64,000 nucleotides of DNA from Posidonia oceanica (taxonomy: Eukaryota > Streptophyta > Magnoliopsida > Alismatales > Posidoniaceae), in contig JAZBRS010000050.1 of NCBI GenBank assembly GCA_037176725.1, forward strand, positions 12,914,001 to 12,978,000, in the 5' to 3' direction. Within the stretch, counting starts at the first letter, position 1. The number at the start of each line of letters is the position of its first letter. The notes under the pieces are model-generated. The model did not search any database, was not told where the DNA came from, and saw only the letters and a list, made by a program, of their open reading frames with translations. The translations under genes and the position numbers were made by a program. Positions 32,346-43,783 of this stretch are shown in pieces.

Positions 32346-33176
32346 TAGCATTCCATGGGCGCCGTCTTGGGCCAACATGACGAAACAAGTAGAAAGGAGC
32401 ATGCAATTTATTACTTGAGCAAGAAATTCAATGATTGCGAAGCCAGGTATAGCACAATGGAGAAGACCTGCTTATCCCTCTTCTAGGCTACACAGAAGCT
32501 GAGGCACTACATGATGGCATATCCAGTCTGGCTTCTATGCCGACATGACCCCATCAAGTTCCTCTTCCAGAAGCCAGCAATGTTAGGCAGATGCGTCAAG
32601 TGGCAGATACTATTGTCTCAATACGACATCACCTTTGTCATGCAGCGAGCCATGAAAGGCCAAGCCATGGCGGATCACCTTGCAGACTTTCCCTTGCCTG
32701 AATACCAGCCTCTCCAGACACAGTTCCTGGATGAGGACATCCTCTTTGCAATGGAAGCCTCTGGCGAGGAGGACCCTGAAGACTTAGAGCAGTGGCAGCT
32801 GTACTTTGATGGTGCTGTCAACAAGAAGGGTCGAGGCATAGGCGTAGTGCTGACCACGCCGTAGGGGCAGATGATCCCATTTGCAAGGAAGCTGACCTTC
32901 AAATGCACTAATAATGAAGCAGAGTATGAAGCATGCATTCTGGGACTGAAGGTCGCGCTCGAGCATGAGGCGCAGAAGCTACATGTGCACGGCGATGCCA
33001 TACTGGTGATTTCCCAAGTGAATGGCGATTGGAGAACAAAGGATTCAAAGCTTGTGCCATATCACGAATAGCTGTTGAAGCTGATAGAAGAATTTACAAG
33101 CATCCGTTTCTCGTACATGAACAGGGCAAGGAATGCATATGCAAATGCGCTAGCAACCTTGGCTCAATATACCTGA
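32346..33176 (+). pseudogene. pol: Tandem RNase H domains of element A
   Basis: After RT comes the ordinary Ty3-type RNase H (SMGAVLGQHDE, EARYSTMEK, LRHYMMAYPV, FVMQRAMKGQAMADHLADFP), with TAGs at 32346 and 32484. A second RNase H starts at about 32790 (WQLYFDGAVNKKGRGIGVVL, NNEAEYEACILGL, HVHGDAILVISQV). Such an additional RNase H is a hallmark of the Tat clade. TAGs at 32862 and 33069 and a TGA at 33174, with a local indel near 33165, break it. The acidic residues of the second domain (FDG, EAE, GDA) are kept. Confidence 0.9.
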
Positions 33177-33186
33177 AGACCGAGCA

Positions 33187-34509
33187 GTGGATGTGTCAGT
33201 TACCTGCATGGAGCAGCCTGCGCACTGCATGAGCATAGAGGAGGCAGATTCGGTGGATGAGCAGCCTTGGTATTGCGACATCAAAGCCTTCCTAGAGTCT
33301 AGCAGCCACCCGCCTGGCACCTCAGCAGCAGATAGAAGAACTTTGGCGCGTTTGGCATCGAAGTATGTGTTAGGGACAGGACAGCTATGCAGAAGGTCAT
33401 ACAGTCAGATGCTCCTGCGCTGCTTGAGCAAGCAAGAGGCCGACACGCTTTTGCTCCAAGTTCATGCAGGGACTTGTGGTCCGCATATGAATGGTGTGCT
33501 GCTGGCCAAGAAGATCATGTTGCAAGGCTACTTCTGGTCAACCATGGAAGCAGACTACTGCGAGTTCATGCGTAGATGCCACAACTGCCAGATCCATGGT
33601 AACCTTATCCACGCTCCCCTGCAGGAACTACATAGCATGTCCTCGCCATGGCCCTTCTCCACTTGGGGGATTGATGTCATCGGCGCTATACACTCTACTG
33701 CATCGAATGGTCATCGCTTCATTCTGGTAGCGATAGACTACTTCACTAAGTGGGTGGAAGTAACCTCCTACAAGGCGGTCACAGCCGCGGTGACAGAGAA
33801 GTTTATCAGAAATAACATTGTCACATGGTATGGGGTCCTGCATGCAATCATCTGTGACAACGGCTCGAACTTCATTGCAAAGAGGATCAAGGAGTACCTG
33901 CAGAAGCACCAGATCAAGCATCATAGATCCTCACCTTATTGGCCACAGATGAATGGAGCAGTGGAGTCTGCCAACAAAAACATTGTGAAAATAATGAAGA
34001 AGATGGCAGAAACCCACAAAGACTGGCATGACAAGCTCCCGTACGCACTCTGGGCGTACATGACATCAGTGTGGACCTCGACAGGAGCCATCCCGTACTC
34101 GCTGGCGTACAGCACGGAGGCAGTGCTACCTGTTGAAGTGGAGATCCCTTTGCTGCGAATCCTGCGAGAAGTAGAGCTGGAAGAAGCAAAGTGGGTCGAG
34201 GACCGCTGCGCCCAGCTCAACCTGATTGATGAACGCAGATTGCAAGCAATGCACAACGCTCGCTGCTACTAGAAGCGGATGGCAAGAGCGTACCTAAAGA
34301 CGGTGCGGTGCAGGAGCTTCCAGCCAGGAGACCTCGTCTTGCGAGCCATCCACTTGCCAGACGGTCGAGGCAAATTCCGACCCAATTAGTGCAGCCCCTT
34401 TGTGGTCAAGTAGGCATTCTTAGGCGGCGCAGCAATTCTTGAGGACATGGACCAGACTGGGTAGTCAGAGCCGGTCAATGCATGCTACCTCAAGAAGTAC
34501 TATCAGTAA
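33187..34509 (+). pseudogene. pol: Integrase and pol C-terminus of element A
   Basis: Open from about 33187 to the TAG at 34270. It contains an HHCC zinc finger (His residues near HAGTCGPH, Cys pair in CHNC) and the catalytic D, D, E seen in WGIDVIG, ICDNGSNF and MNGAVESANK. The C-terminal part continues over the TAG at 34270 and further stops at 34387 and 34411 to a FRPN...SPFVVK stretch like the GPF/Y module of this clade. It ends in CYLKKYYQ and TAA at 34507. Several stops fit TGG to TAG changes. The last 22 codons are the piece that is fused to gag-pro in B and C. Confidence 0.9.
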
Positions 34510-36031
34510 ACCGGCCCTTGCCTTGCAGAGCGTTCTTTCCCGTCCCATCCTTTGCATTCTCATTACTCTTGTACATCCTTTTGCACTCCAATCCTGTCCC
34601 TCTGCATTCTCGAACTCTCTACACATATCCCTGCATTTCCACCTCTTTCAGCATATCTTAAGCAAAAACCTACAAATTCTCAGCAAAAATCATGCATTGC
34701 ATTTGGCCTGATGATGAAATCAAATGTGCTTGCCTGCTCTGGAAGGAGTCTACCCTGCCTCACCCGACACTACTTAGGTGTTTTAGCTAGTGAGGGAGCC
34801 ACCTTTCAAAAGAGAACAGGCGAAATAACCAAACCCCCTAGGACTTGCCCTCCTAAGGGAGATAAAATGCTAGGGTGTGAGCAAGAGTGTGAGCCATAAA
34901 AGAATATGTCTGAGCATGGGCATAAATGACAAGGCAAATAGAAGGCAAAGACAGAAGCAGGCCCTAGAGATAGAGGCTTGCAGCATAACCCTGTCCCTCC
35001 GAACTGCTTCGGAGACGGTCCACCATTTCGCACCTGGGAGCCTCAAACCCATCTCAAACCCAGGCGCCCATTACCTCTAAGCTAGGGACAGCGGAAGCAT
35101 GCTCAAAAAGAAAAAAAAAAGGAAGAAAAAAAAGAAAAGAAAAAGAAAAAAAGAAAAGAAAAGAGAAGCAAGAAAAAAGGAGGAAAGACGAAAGTCAACT
35201 CTAGAAAGAAAAAAAGCAAGTAGCGCGATCCCGCCCCCTTTACCTATCTTAGAGAGAGACTAAAGTTTGTGCCTAGGGAATACACAAGTCTCACAGAGCC
35301 TATAAACCCAGCAAGGCCTAGCAAGCAACTCCCCAGCTTCAACCAGGTGCCCATTACCTCCAAGTTAGGGATAGAGGAAACATACATGCCTATGAGGGAG
35401 CAAAAAGAAGCAAAAAGAGTAGGTGTAGGTCCTTAGGAGTTTGGCCTGGAGCCTGTCCTCACTACCCAACACCCACTTACTGCAAATAACCCTTTCCTGA
35501 GCGCCACCAGCAAGTTAAGAGTTTGGGTAGAGTCCAATGAGCCAGGGACCGCTCTCTTCCTCTGCAGCAAGCGCTAAGCACTCCATATGTTGAGGGCTAC
35601 AGCATACAAGCAAAAATCATGCACACATCTACAACATCTATTGTAAACCATGCACATATCTACGCATATCAATCATAAACCATGCATGCATGCATAGCAT
35701 CAGTCATTTCCCTCCTTCTATCTTCCCACTCTGCAAAACTTGGCTCGGCACTGAGACAGTACTTCTGTTAGGCACGCATCGGCCTTCTTCAAGCTGCACT
35801 GGTCTAGAGCTCCAACCAACCACTTTCCTGCAAGCAGAACTGCCTTTGTCTGAATATGCTTAATATCTGCACTCTGAATGCTAACTGTTGAACATGCTAA
35901 ATTGCTAGCTTTGAAATCTACATCTTTATCAGCCAATGGTTACATGCTTATATCTGATCTGTTGAACTGCAACTTTGGTTACAGGTACCTGAGATTTCTG
36001 CACCAGCAGCCTGCATTCTCCCTCCTGCACA
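34510..36031 (+). other. Non-coding spacer between integrase and the DUF7745-like ORF of element A
   Basis: It is homologous in blocks to the spacers of C and B, with an A/G tract at 35104-35192 and the candidate acceptor ending at 35984. Repeats of CATGCA/ACATATC type occur at 35610-35700. No gene is supported. Confidence 0.65.
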
Positions 36032-36262
36032 ATGGGTTATCCTACTCTGGTCACCCCCATGCACTGCTCGGATGCCCTACGAGAATGGATTGGCAAACTC
36101 ACTGAAGCCGACTGCGAGAAGCTGCGCACATGGGGTATTCCATCCAAGCTTCTGAAGGCAGCTGACGTCGAAGTAAGCCGGCATCTCCTATGCATTGCTG
36201 CAAGGTTCTGGAAACCAGCGCATCATGTCTTTCGCTTTGGCAAGACAGAGCTGACTCCCAGG
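36032..36262 (+). pseudogene. DUF7745-like ORF of element A, 5' fragment before solo LTR D
   Basis: 77 codons from the conserved ATG (MGYPTLVTP) to the LTR D insertion in the TPRLEEV stretch. The frame is open up to the break and differs from B and C at many third codon positions. The remainder of the ORF resumes at 42255 after the solo LTR. The last five bases, CCAGG, are the left target duplication. Confidence 0.85.
36258..36262 (+). repeat. Left target duplication of solo LTR D (CCAGG)
   Basis: It matches 42255-42259. Removing the LTR and one copy restores the reading frame of the interrupted ORF. Confidence 0.92.
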
Positions 36263-39200
36263 TGTTGACACCCCATCTTGGCAGGCCCGGACCCTTGGAG
36301 CCCTCTTGGTGATTGCTGGATCAAACCCCAACCAAACCCTAACCATAATCCTCCTCTCTACCCTCCAAAATCAGCCCATTTTGACCTAAACCTTTACCCA
36401 CTTTCCCGACCTCAAAACCTAACCAAAATCCATAGGAAAACCTACCACTATCCACTCAACAAATCTACCCAAAAACCTAGGAATTTCCAAACCCAACCCA
36501 TCCTTGAAAACCCTAGAAAACTTAAGAGAAACTACCCTTCTTCTACACCTTGAAACCCCTCCAAAACCTCAGAATCAAACCAAAACTTCAGACCGAAGAC
36601 TTCAAACCCTAGACTACCCACTCACCAATTTTCAGGCCATTTCAAGACCATTAAGACCCTCTTTCACCCAAATTATCCTTTTCTCTCTCCGGGATTATCA
36701 TTTTCTCTCTCCTCTCTCTCTCTCCTGATTATCCTCTCTCTTTTCATCCCCTTCTCATCCTTTTTCTGGTCTGGCTGTGGGCCCCCTCTGTGCTTCTATC
36801 CTTCCTCTATCTTATCCCTATTTTTACTTTATTTTTAACACTTTCTCTGAATTTTTAAAAAATCGTTTTCCTCCAACCTATCCTTTTTCCTTTTATCTCC
36901 CTCTTTTTTCCATTTCTTTCCTCCTTCTCTTTTCCTTTTCTCCCTTTTGCAAAAATCCACAAAAACCCATAAAAATCTGCAAAACCTCAAAACATAAAAC
37001 AAACAAATCAGTACCCTAAGAAAAACAATTAAAAAATATTAAACAAGCAATTAACAACTTAAACTTAACTTAAGCAAGCTAAAAAGAAAACCAAGCATGC
37101 AAACTAAAAAATGCAAAACAAATCAAAAGAAAACACTGAAAAATCAAGGAAAAAGCTAAAATAAAATCAAAACCCACCAAAGGTAAAAACCCATCAGAAG
37201 AATTAAAAAACAAACCCAAAAAGAAGAATTAAAAAATCAAATACTAAAGCAAGTAATTAAGGAAGGCAAAAGACTTAACCTAGTAAACATAAGAAAAACA
37301 AGTTAAAAACTTAATTAAAAAAGAAAAGAAAAACACATCTGAAAGACCTAAAAAACACCCTATCAAACCAGAAAAATCCAACTAAAAACTTCAAGAAAAA
37401 TCAACAAAATAAAAATCAAAACATAACTTAAAAGACTTAAGAAAGAAAAACCCTAAGAAGACTACAACTTAAAAACCTAAAACCAACCCTGATTAATAGG
37501 AAAATAAATCCTAAAAAATCCTAATTAATATCCTAAGTGTCCAACAAGGGAAATACAATTTTTAAAACAATTTAAAAAAAGGTTTAACAAACATTTAATC
37601 AAGTGAAAACCAATTAAAAGCAAAACCAAAACCCTAAAACCCTAATCAAGCCCAAAACACATTAATCAACTCAAAATGACCATTAAAAATCTTAATTAAA
37701 ATCCTAATCTACAGCAAAACTCTTTTAATATTTTTATTTATTTTTAGTCTATTTTTACGTAACTTTATTTCCCCATTCTACCCTCTCTTTCTTTCTTACT
37801 CTTCTTTTCCATTCTTTCTTTTTCCTTATTGGGCTCAAACTGGCCCGTTTCTCTTTTTCTTTTATTTCTTTTTCTTTCTTCAGCCCCCCGCACGGTCCGG
37901 CCCACGCTCCTTCTCCCTCCTTCTTCTTCCTCGCGCGTCAGCTGGTTTCCTCCTGCGAGCTCGAGCTGCTGCAGTACTCCCTCCCTCATTTGAATTTCGA
38001 AGCTCCATCTTATCGTCTACAGCAGCTCGCCGCTTCACCTCCATCTCAGCGGCTTTTCCGGAGTCGGTCGCCTCTCCGTCTTCTCTGCTGCAGTGACCGC
38101 CGCTGATTTTGAAATCAGTAAGCGCGCCAGTAGCCTCCCCTCTACCAGTTATAAGCCTCCTCCGTCTTTCCTTCATCAGACCAGAGAGGGAGAAAGAGGA
38201 GAGACCGAGCGAGCAACCTTCACCTTCAGAGCGAATTCAGAGCGACCCCAGAATCAAACCCAATTTAGAGCCATTTCCACTCCTTCTCTTCCACCTGAAA
38301 CAACTCCTTCCTCTTCTTCTCTGTCTCCTCCACTTTCAGAAGAGAGAGTGACCAGAGAGAGCGGTTTGGGAGTCACCTTTGCATCCCGGAGAGGGACTTC
38401 AACCCCCCAGCCTCCTCCACCCAATTCCCTTCCCTTCTTCTGCCAAAATCTTCTGCAGAATCTCTTCTCTCTTTTCCAGTAATCCGACACCTTTCCCAGC
38501 CTCCATTCTTCTCCCCCTTGCTTCCCCAATCTCACCCAACACCAGACCTTCATCCTCCACCGTCCCATTGCCTTTCCACTGCCCGGAACCACTCCAAATC
38601 ACCTGAAGACCACCTGAAGTTCCAACTGTAAACCCAATCTGATCCCCTCACAATTCCCTCTACTCCAGCTCACCGCCTTCTCCCAAACTTCTTCCAGAGA
38701 CTCACAGGACCTCCACCTTCTCAAAACACCAACCATCAAACCCAGCCACCCACCACAGACCGAGAACTCCACTTCAAACACCTGCATCAACCACAGACCA
38801 AAATTTGACCCAACTCCCAAACCTCTTCCACACCCTCCAAAAGCCTAAGCCAGTCATCCAAATCTACTCCCCGCACCTCCAGCAACCTCCCGGAGGGCTT
38901 CGCTCTACCAGGCGAGCAGCAACAACTCCCCCCGGCCTCCGGCTGCCACCCTGAACCCACAACCTACTGGATTTCCCTCCAGTCTTCGCAGCTCACGTCT
39001 GACCACCTGGGAAGCACCGGAGGGACGTTCTGAAGCGGTTCCAATCTTCGCGAGCAGCTGGCGACGCCCGCAGCAACCGGACGGCCTCCACCGGCGACTG
39101 CTGAAGCCACTGACGTCGGGAGGACATCTCAGGCACGGAAAAAGGTAACCATTGCTTCCCTTAGCTTCCTCTTCTTCTTCTCTTGCTTCCCCAGCCTTTA

Positions 39201-40872
39201 GAATAGATTTTCCGGTCCTCCTGCTTCGTCCTCGACTCGCCGGACAGCGTCTCTTCTCCGGCGCCGGTCGTCTGTTCTCTGGATGCTTCGGCCAGCGGAG
39301 CGAGCTCCGGACCGTTCCCAGAGCTCCGGGCGGTCGCCGGCTACGCCCTCCACCAACCTACGCCTCCTCAGCCTCCCCTGTCGGCGGCCACGAGCTCTGG
39401 AAGCTTTGTGCTACAGTGCTCGTCGCCGTCGACGATCAGCACTGTTCATTTATTTTTCTTCAGTATAGTTTTAGATGTAAATATTGCATGTTTAGCTTAA
39501 GTTTTTCAATTTTTGCACTTTAGTCCTCCTGCCATTTATTCTGCTTAGTTTTTAATTAAATACTATGCTAAATTGCTGTTTTTGTTTATGTTTTTCAGTA
39601 TTTGCCTTTCAGTCCTTCTACTGTGCTGTGCTGTTATAATATTTTGCATTTTAGCCCCTCTGTTTTCGTTTTTTGCATATAAGTCCTGCACTAAATCAGT
39701 TAATTTAATTGCATTCATTTTACCATACTGCATTGCATTCTAGGTCCCTGCATATTTCTGTTTTTGCATGTAGGTCCATGCACTGTAGGAACTTAGCTTT
39801 TATTTTTAATTTTTGCATACTGCATTGCATATTTTACCTTCTAGTTTTGCATTTTTGCAGTTGGGTCCATTTTAAATGGACAGTAACTGTGCTGCATGAA
39901 TTTTAGCTTATTATATTGCATTTTCAACCCTGTTCTTTCTAAAAATTACACTGCAGTCCTATTATCTATTTTCCAGAGCATGTTTTCCATATCAAATTGC
40001 ATTTCTGACCCCTGCATGATTTAAAAATCACATATAGGTCCTTGCATCTTTTAAAAAATCATGTGAAAAGACCATTTTGCCCCTAGGTTGAATCCTAGCT
40101 CCTATATTTACCAAATTGCATGCAGACCCTCCACTAGTATTCCCAGACTCCCCAGAACCTTGTTTTCTGGAAAATTTGCATTTTAGACCCCAGTTTTTCC
40201 AAAATTGCACTCTGACCTCTTTCTGCTTTCAAAACCTCTTTTAAAGTATACCCTCTTTTCAAAACAACTTTCTGAGCCTAGTTTTTTGCCAAATAGACCT
40301 CTATCTTCCCCTGTTTTCAAAATCCTTTCCCATGGAACCCTGTTTTCTGGGAAATTTGCATTTTTAGCCCCTTTTCTTTTTCAAAATGCTTTCTGAACTC
40401 CAGGTTTTTTCCCAGTTTCTTCTCTTTGCTTTTTCTTGCTTTTGCATGCATTCCGCATCCATTTAGTCTTGCATTTTAGCATCTTCTTGCACACACCAAG
40501 CACTTTTAGCTCCCCTTCACCTGGGAGGACCTTTTTGCACACCCCTAGGACCTCCTGAACACCTAGATCTGTTCTTCTCCCCTGTTCTGGCCCTTCTGCC
40601 TTGGAGCTGCGATATCTTCCGATCCGGCCGTTGGATCTTCTCAAGTAAGCTGCCCAGGCGACCGCGGCGAAGCGCTCTTCAGCATGAACTAGACAGATTT
40701 CAGATCAGGCTCCCGGATTTCCAGGTATGTCCTCTTGAACCCCTGCATTGCATTCATTTACATGCCATTTGCATAGTTTTCCTTGTTTTTGCTTTCCGTC
40801 TCTTTGAGCATGTAGAATAGGGCCTCCCCTTTCTGCTTCTATCCTCAAATCCTCGCTTCGCGTTTCTCCGTG

Positions 40873-41043
40873 TGTTTTGTGTTGTGTTTTCCCTGGATTT
40901 GCCACTTAATGTGACTTTCTTCCCCCTTTTCCACGATCCGATCGCATCGCGAGCTTTGGGCAGCGTGCGAGACACACCGTGGAACGGTTTAGTGGGAAAC
41001 AGTCGCAAAGAGGTGGTAATCCCTCCGTTTGCACACTCTCCCC
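40873..41043 (+). promoter_or_regulatory. Highly conserved block in LTR D (partner of 26423-26593)
   Basis: About 95 percent identical by eye to LTR B over 170 bp, well above its left flank. See the B entry. Confidence 0.45.
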
Positions 41044-41192
41044 TCTGTAGGTCTTCACACCTACCCTGAGTGGTCCTAAACGACGTCTGTTTTTACACAC
41101 ACGTTGTCTTGCCTCCCCTTTGGCCCCTTCTAATCTTTTTCTGCATTCTTGCTTTTGCATGGCTTTTCCGAAGTTTTTTGCTTCACTGTTTT

Positions 41193-41612
41193 GGCACCGT
41201 TCCGCGTGCCCGCCCTTGTTTTGGCACTGTTTTGCGTGCCCATCTGTTTTCTTGCCTTATTTTGTGCACTGCCTCGCTTTCTCGCTCGTTTTGCGTGCCG
41301 GTTTTATTCTTTCGCTTCGTTTTGCGTGCCATTCTGTTTTCTCGTCTCGTTTTGCATGCCTTCCTGCTCTCTTGTCTCGTTTTGCGTGCTGTCTTGCTTT
41401 CTCGCTTGTTTTGCATGCCGGTTTTATTCTTTCGCTCCGTTTTGCGTGCCATTCTGTTTTCTCGTCCCGTTTTGCGTGCCCCTTTGCTCCCTTGTCTTGT
41501 TTTGCGTGTTGTCTTGCTTTCTCGCTTGTTTTGCCTGCCGTTTTCGCTCTTTTGCATCGTTTTGCGTGCGTTGCTCATTTCTCGCCTCGTTTTGCGTGTT
41601 TTGCGCCGTTTT
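41193..41612 (+). repeat. TTTTGCGTGCC minisatellite in LTR D
   Basis: The units are less regular than in B and C, with shorter spacers such as GGTTTTATTCTTTCGC. Long open frames in it are artefacts. Confidence 0.85.
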
Positions 41613-42128
41613 CCCTTGCATGCCGACTGCATTGCATGGTTTCCTCGTTGTTTTGCTTTCTCGCCTGCATTTGCATATAGGGCTGTGATGCTTACTGTTT
41701 GGAGTTCTCACGAGCTAGGTTTCGCCTAATTCGGAACACAGACAGCGTGGCTGAGCACTTAGAGAGCACGTTTACTTCCTTGCTTTGTTTCTTCCCACTT
41801 AGAGCACACCTTGAGCATTCATTCAGGCATTTATAGGCACATAGGCATTCAATCCTGCATTTCCCTGCGTATGCGAGCGTAAGCCTAGAAAGACCGATTC
41901 TCGGGCGTGTCGGGGTGCCTAACACCTTCCCCGCGCGTAACAGGAGTCCTTACCCTGTCTTTTGGCCCGCAATGACCGTACTGCCCTTATCCTAGGCTAG
42001 AGTCATCTCATTTGCATTTGTTTGCATTTGTTTTCCTTTGCATCGCTTTGCTTTGCATTTCTTGCTCGGTTTTGCGCGTTAATTCACGCATTACCCCGGT
42101 TTTCCTCGTCTTCCGTTAATAGACGTGG

Positions 42129-42137
42129 TGGCGACTC
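42129..42137 (+). other. Primer-site-like motif inside LTR D
   Basis: TGGCGACTC, 125 bases before the LTR end. Because D is flanked by a target duplication, the motif is certainly inside the LTR. Confidence 0.55.
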
Positions 42138-42254
42138 TGATTTGTCTTATCTTTCCTTTTTCTCCTCGATTTCAAGTGTTTTCGAGTTGAGCCTCTTCCT
42201 CGGATCCAATCGCCGCTATATATAGCGAGCCTGATCCCGATCGGGATCGCTACA

Positions 42255-43231
42255 CCAGGCTGGAGGAAGTGCGCTGGATCTATGGCTTCATTAAGATCAT
42301 GGGACCTATGGTCTTCATGAGGCGCGACGGGTACACTGCAGTCCTGAGCCAGCTGTCTGGGCTCTCTACGAAAAGCTGCCAGCAAAGACTAATCTGCACC
42401 AGTGGGCCCACGCCCCTGCTTCGCCTAGCATACTTTGATGTAATTATGGAAAAGCATGCTGAACTCGGAGACGAGCTGTGGCTCCAGGGATTCATCACCC
42501 GCTTTCTAAGCGAGCTGATCTTCACGCATGGTCAGATGATAGTTGTAATCGAAATTGCTGAAATTGCACTCGCAGTAGTGACCCGACAGATTGACCTGGC
42601 ACTAGTCGTCCTTGCAGAGACTTACCGCGGGCTGGACCGCGTCGGACACCGCTGCCGCCATTTCCATGGCTGTGGAGCACTTGTGCAGATCTGGCTAGCT
42701 GCACACCTGGAGATGGATCGTCTGCGCCCTCAAAGGCATGCCATTGAAACATATTGCAGTAGCGGCCATGCAAGGACCATCAAGAGCGTACCAGAAGAGT
42801 ACCAGAAGTTGTCTGAGCTGACGAATGATGCAGTGACTTGGCGTATCATCCCATCCGCAGTTGAACCCTTTACCGTCTTCTTCGATGGTCCCGACACGTG
42901 ACTCGTGGTGCTGCCAGGGTTCACCGGGGGTGTGGAATACCATCCTATCCGGGTCATGCGGCAGTTTGGTTTTCGGCAGGGCACCTTTATTGATAGCACC
43001 ACACCAAGGCTCATGCAGACTTACCCTCTTAGCACAACAGCAGCCACAGCAGAACTAGCAGACCTAATGCGGCATGGAGTGAAGTCTACGGACATCGCAG
43101 CTATGAAGGGCTCAGGATGTACTTCTGAGTATGTCGCTGAGGTGCAGGGACTCTGGCCCCTCAACGAAACTCCTCCTAGCGCCCCCCAGTTCCCTGACTC
43201 CTGGAAAGCAAAGAAGGCTCGACTCAACTAG
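42255..43231 (+). pseudogene. DUF7745-like ORF of element A, 3' fragment after solo LTR D
   Basis: It resumes in frame at AGG-CTG-GAG (42257) and runs to the TAG at 43229. It matches the B and C copies through the CRHFHGCG stretch to VEYHPIRVMRQFGF and a Lys/Arg-rich end. A TGA at 42899 stands where B and C have CGG or CGC (Arg), so it fits C-to-T change of an Arg codon. Apart from this and the LTR insertion the frame is undamaged, in contrast to the many breaks in gag-pro-pol of the same element. Divergence from B and C is largely at third codon positions by eye. The first five bases, CCAGG, are the right target duplication. Confidence 0.87.
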
Positions 43232-43783
43232 GCATCTGTGCAGTTGCTTGTTTGTTTAGCTTTTTTTGAATCATGTTGTATCTTTTTGGCCTACCAGAGG
43301 CGTGTAACCAGCGATTCACTCATTACAAAGACGTTTCTCGCCATTTGTTTGTGTTGCATGCCCTGCCTATTGCATACTTGTTCCTGCCAGGATGTTCCAG
43401 GACCCGCATCAAGCACTTTAGAGCGTTAGCCCATGCAAGCAGCCTAGAACAACCCCACAAGAGATCTAGAGCAGTTCCCCCGCAAGCACCATGCGACCCG
43501 CAGCCTTGGCAAGAGAGTTGCAGCAAAGCTTCCCCCACGATCAACATGCACACAAGAACCTCTACAGACCCATGCATCGCCGCAACTGCCTTTGCTCGGA
43601 TCGCTTCGGGCTGGTATCCCTAACTGCTCGTTTGGCAAATACGTCAGTTTTGTCTGCATTTCCTTGCTTTCTCAATACTAGGGGCACTTCGACTGTTCCC
43701 TGGTATCATCCCTGATACCAGGGGCATCTTTTTAGCTGCTCTCTGGTATCACTCCCTCTCCCCTTTTCCTTCTTCTTGCGTGA
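43232..43783 (+). other. Proximal 3' UTR of element A with the conserved hairpin
   Basis: The arm CCCTGGTATCA (43698-43708) pairs with TGATACCAGGG (43713-43723), the counterpart of the 12-bp hairpin in B and C. No gene is supported. Confidence 0.65.

Larger units (their letters stand above)
36263..42254 (+). mobile_element. Solo LTR D (5992 bp) of the B/C subfamily
   Basis: TGTTGACACCCC to GATCGCTACA, flanked by CCAGG on both sides, with no internal region. This is the usual product of recombination between the two LTRs of one element. It fixes both LTR ends of the family. It is collinear with LTR B: A-rich stretch 36960-37730, GC-rich 37870-39450, TTGCAT-rich 39480-40490, a conserved block 40873-41043, minisatellite 41193-41612 and U5 hairpin 41912-41932. 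A deletion near the end removed most of the terminal hairpin and created a 16-bp palindrome, GATCCCGATCGGGATC, at 42233-42248. No gene is supported inside. Confidence 0.94.

Noticed and set aside
31015..34432. Origin of the pol-less elements from a spliced RNA using GG-GTAAGC and GCGCAG
   Set aside because: The predicted spliced join (CACTTGG-CAATTC) does not match the junction of B or C, so an internal deletion at short homologies fits better.
35610..35700. CATGCA/ACATATC repeats as a possible RY-type promoter
   Set aside because: They form a short local repeat in the spacer with no conserved counterpart in B or C.
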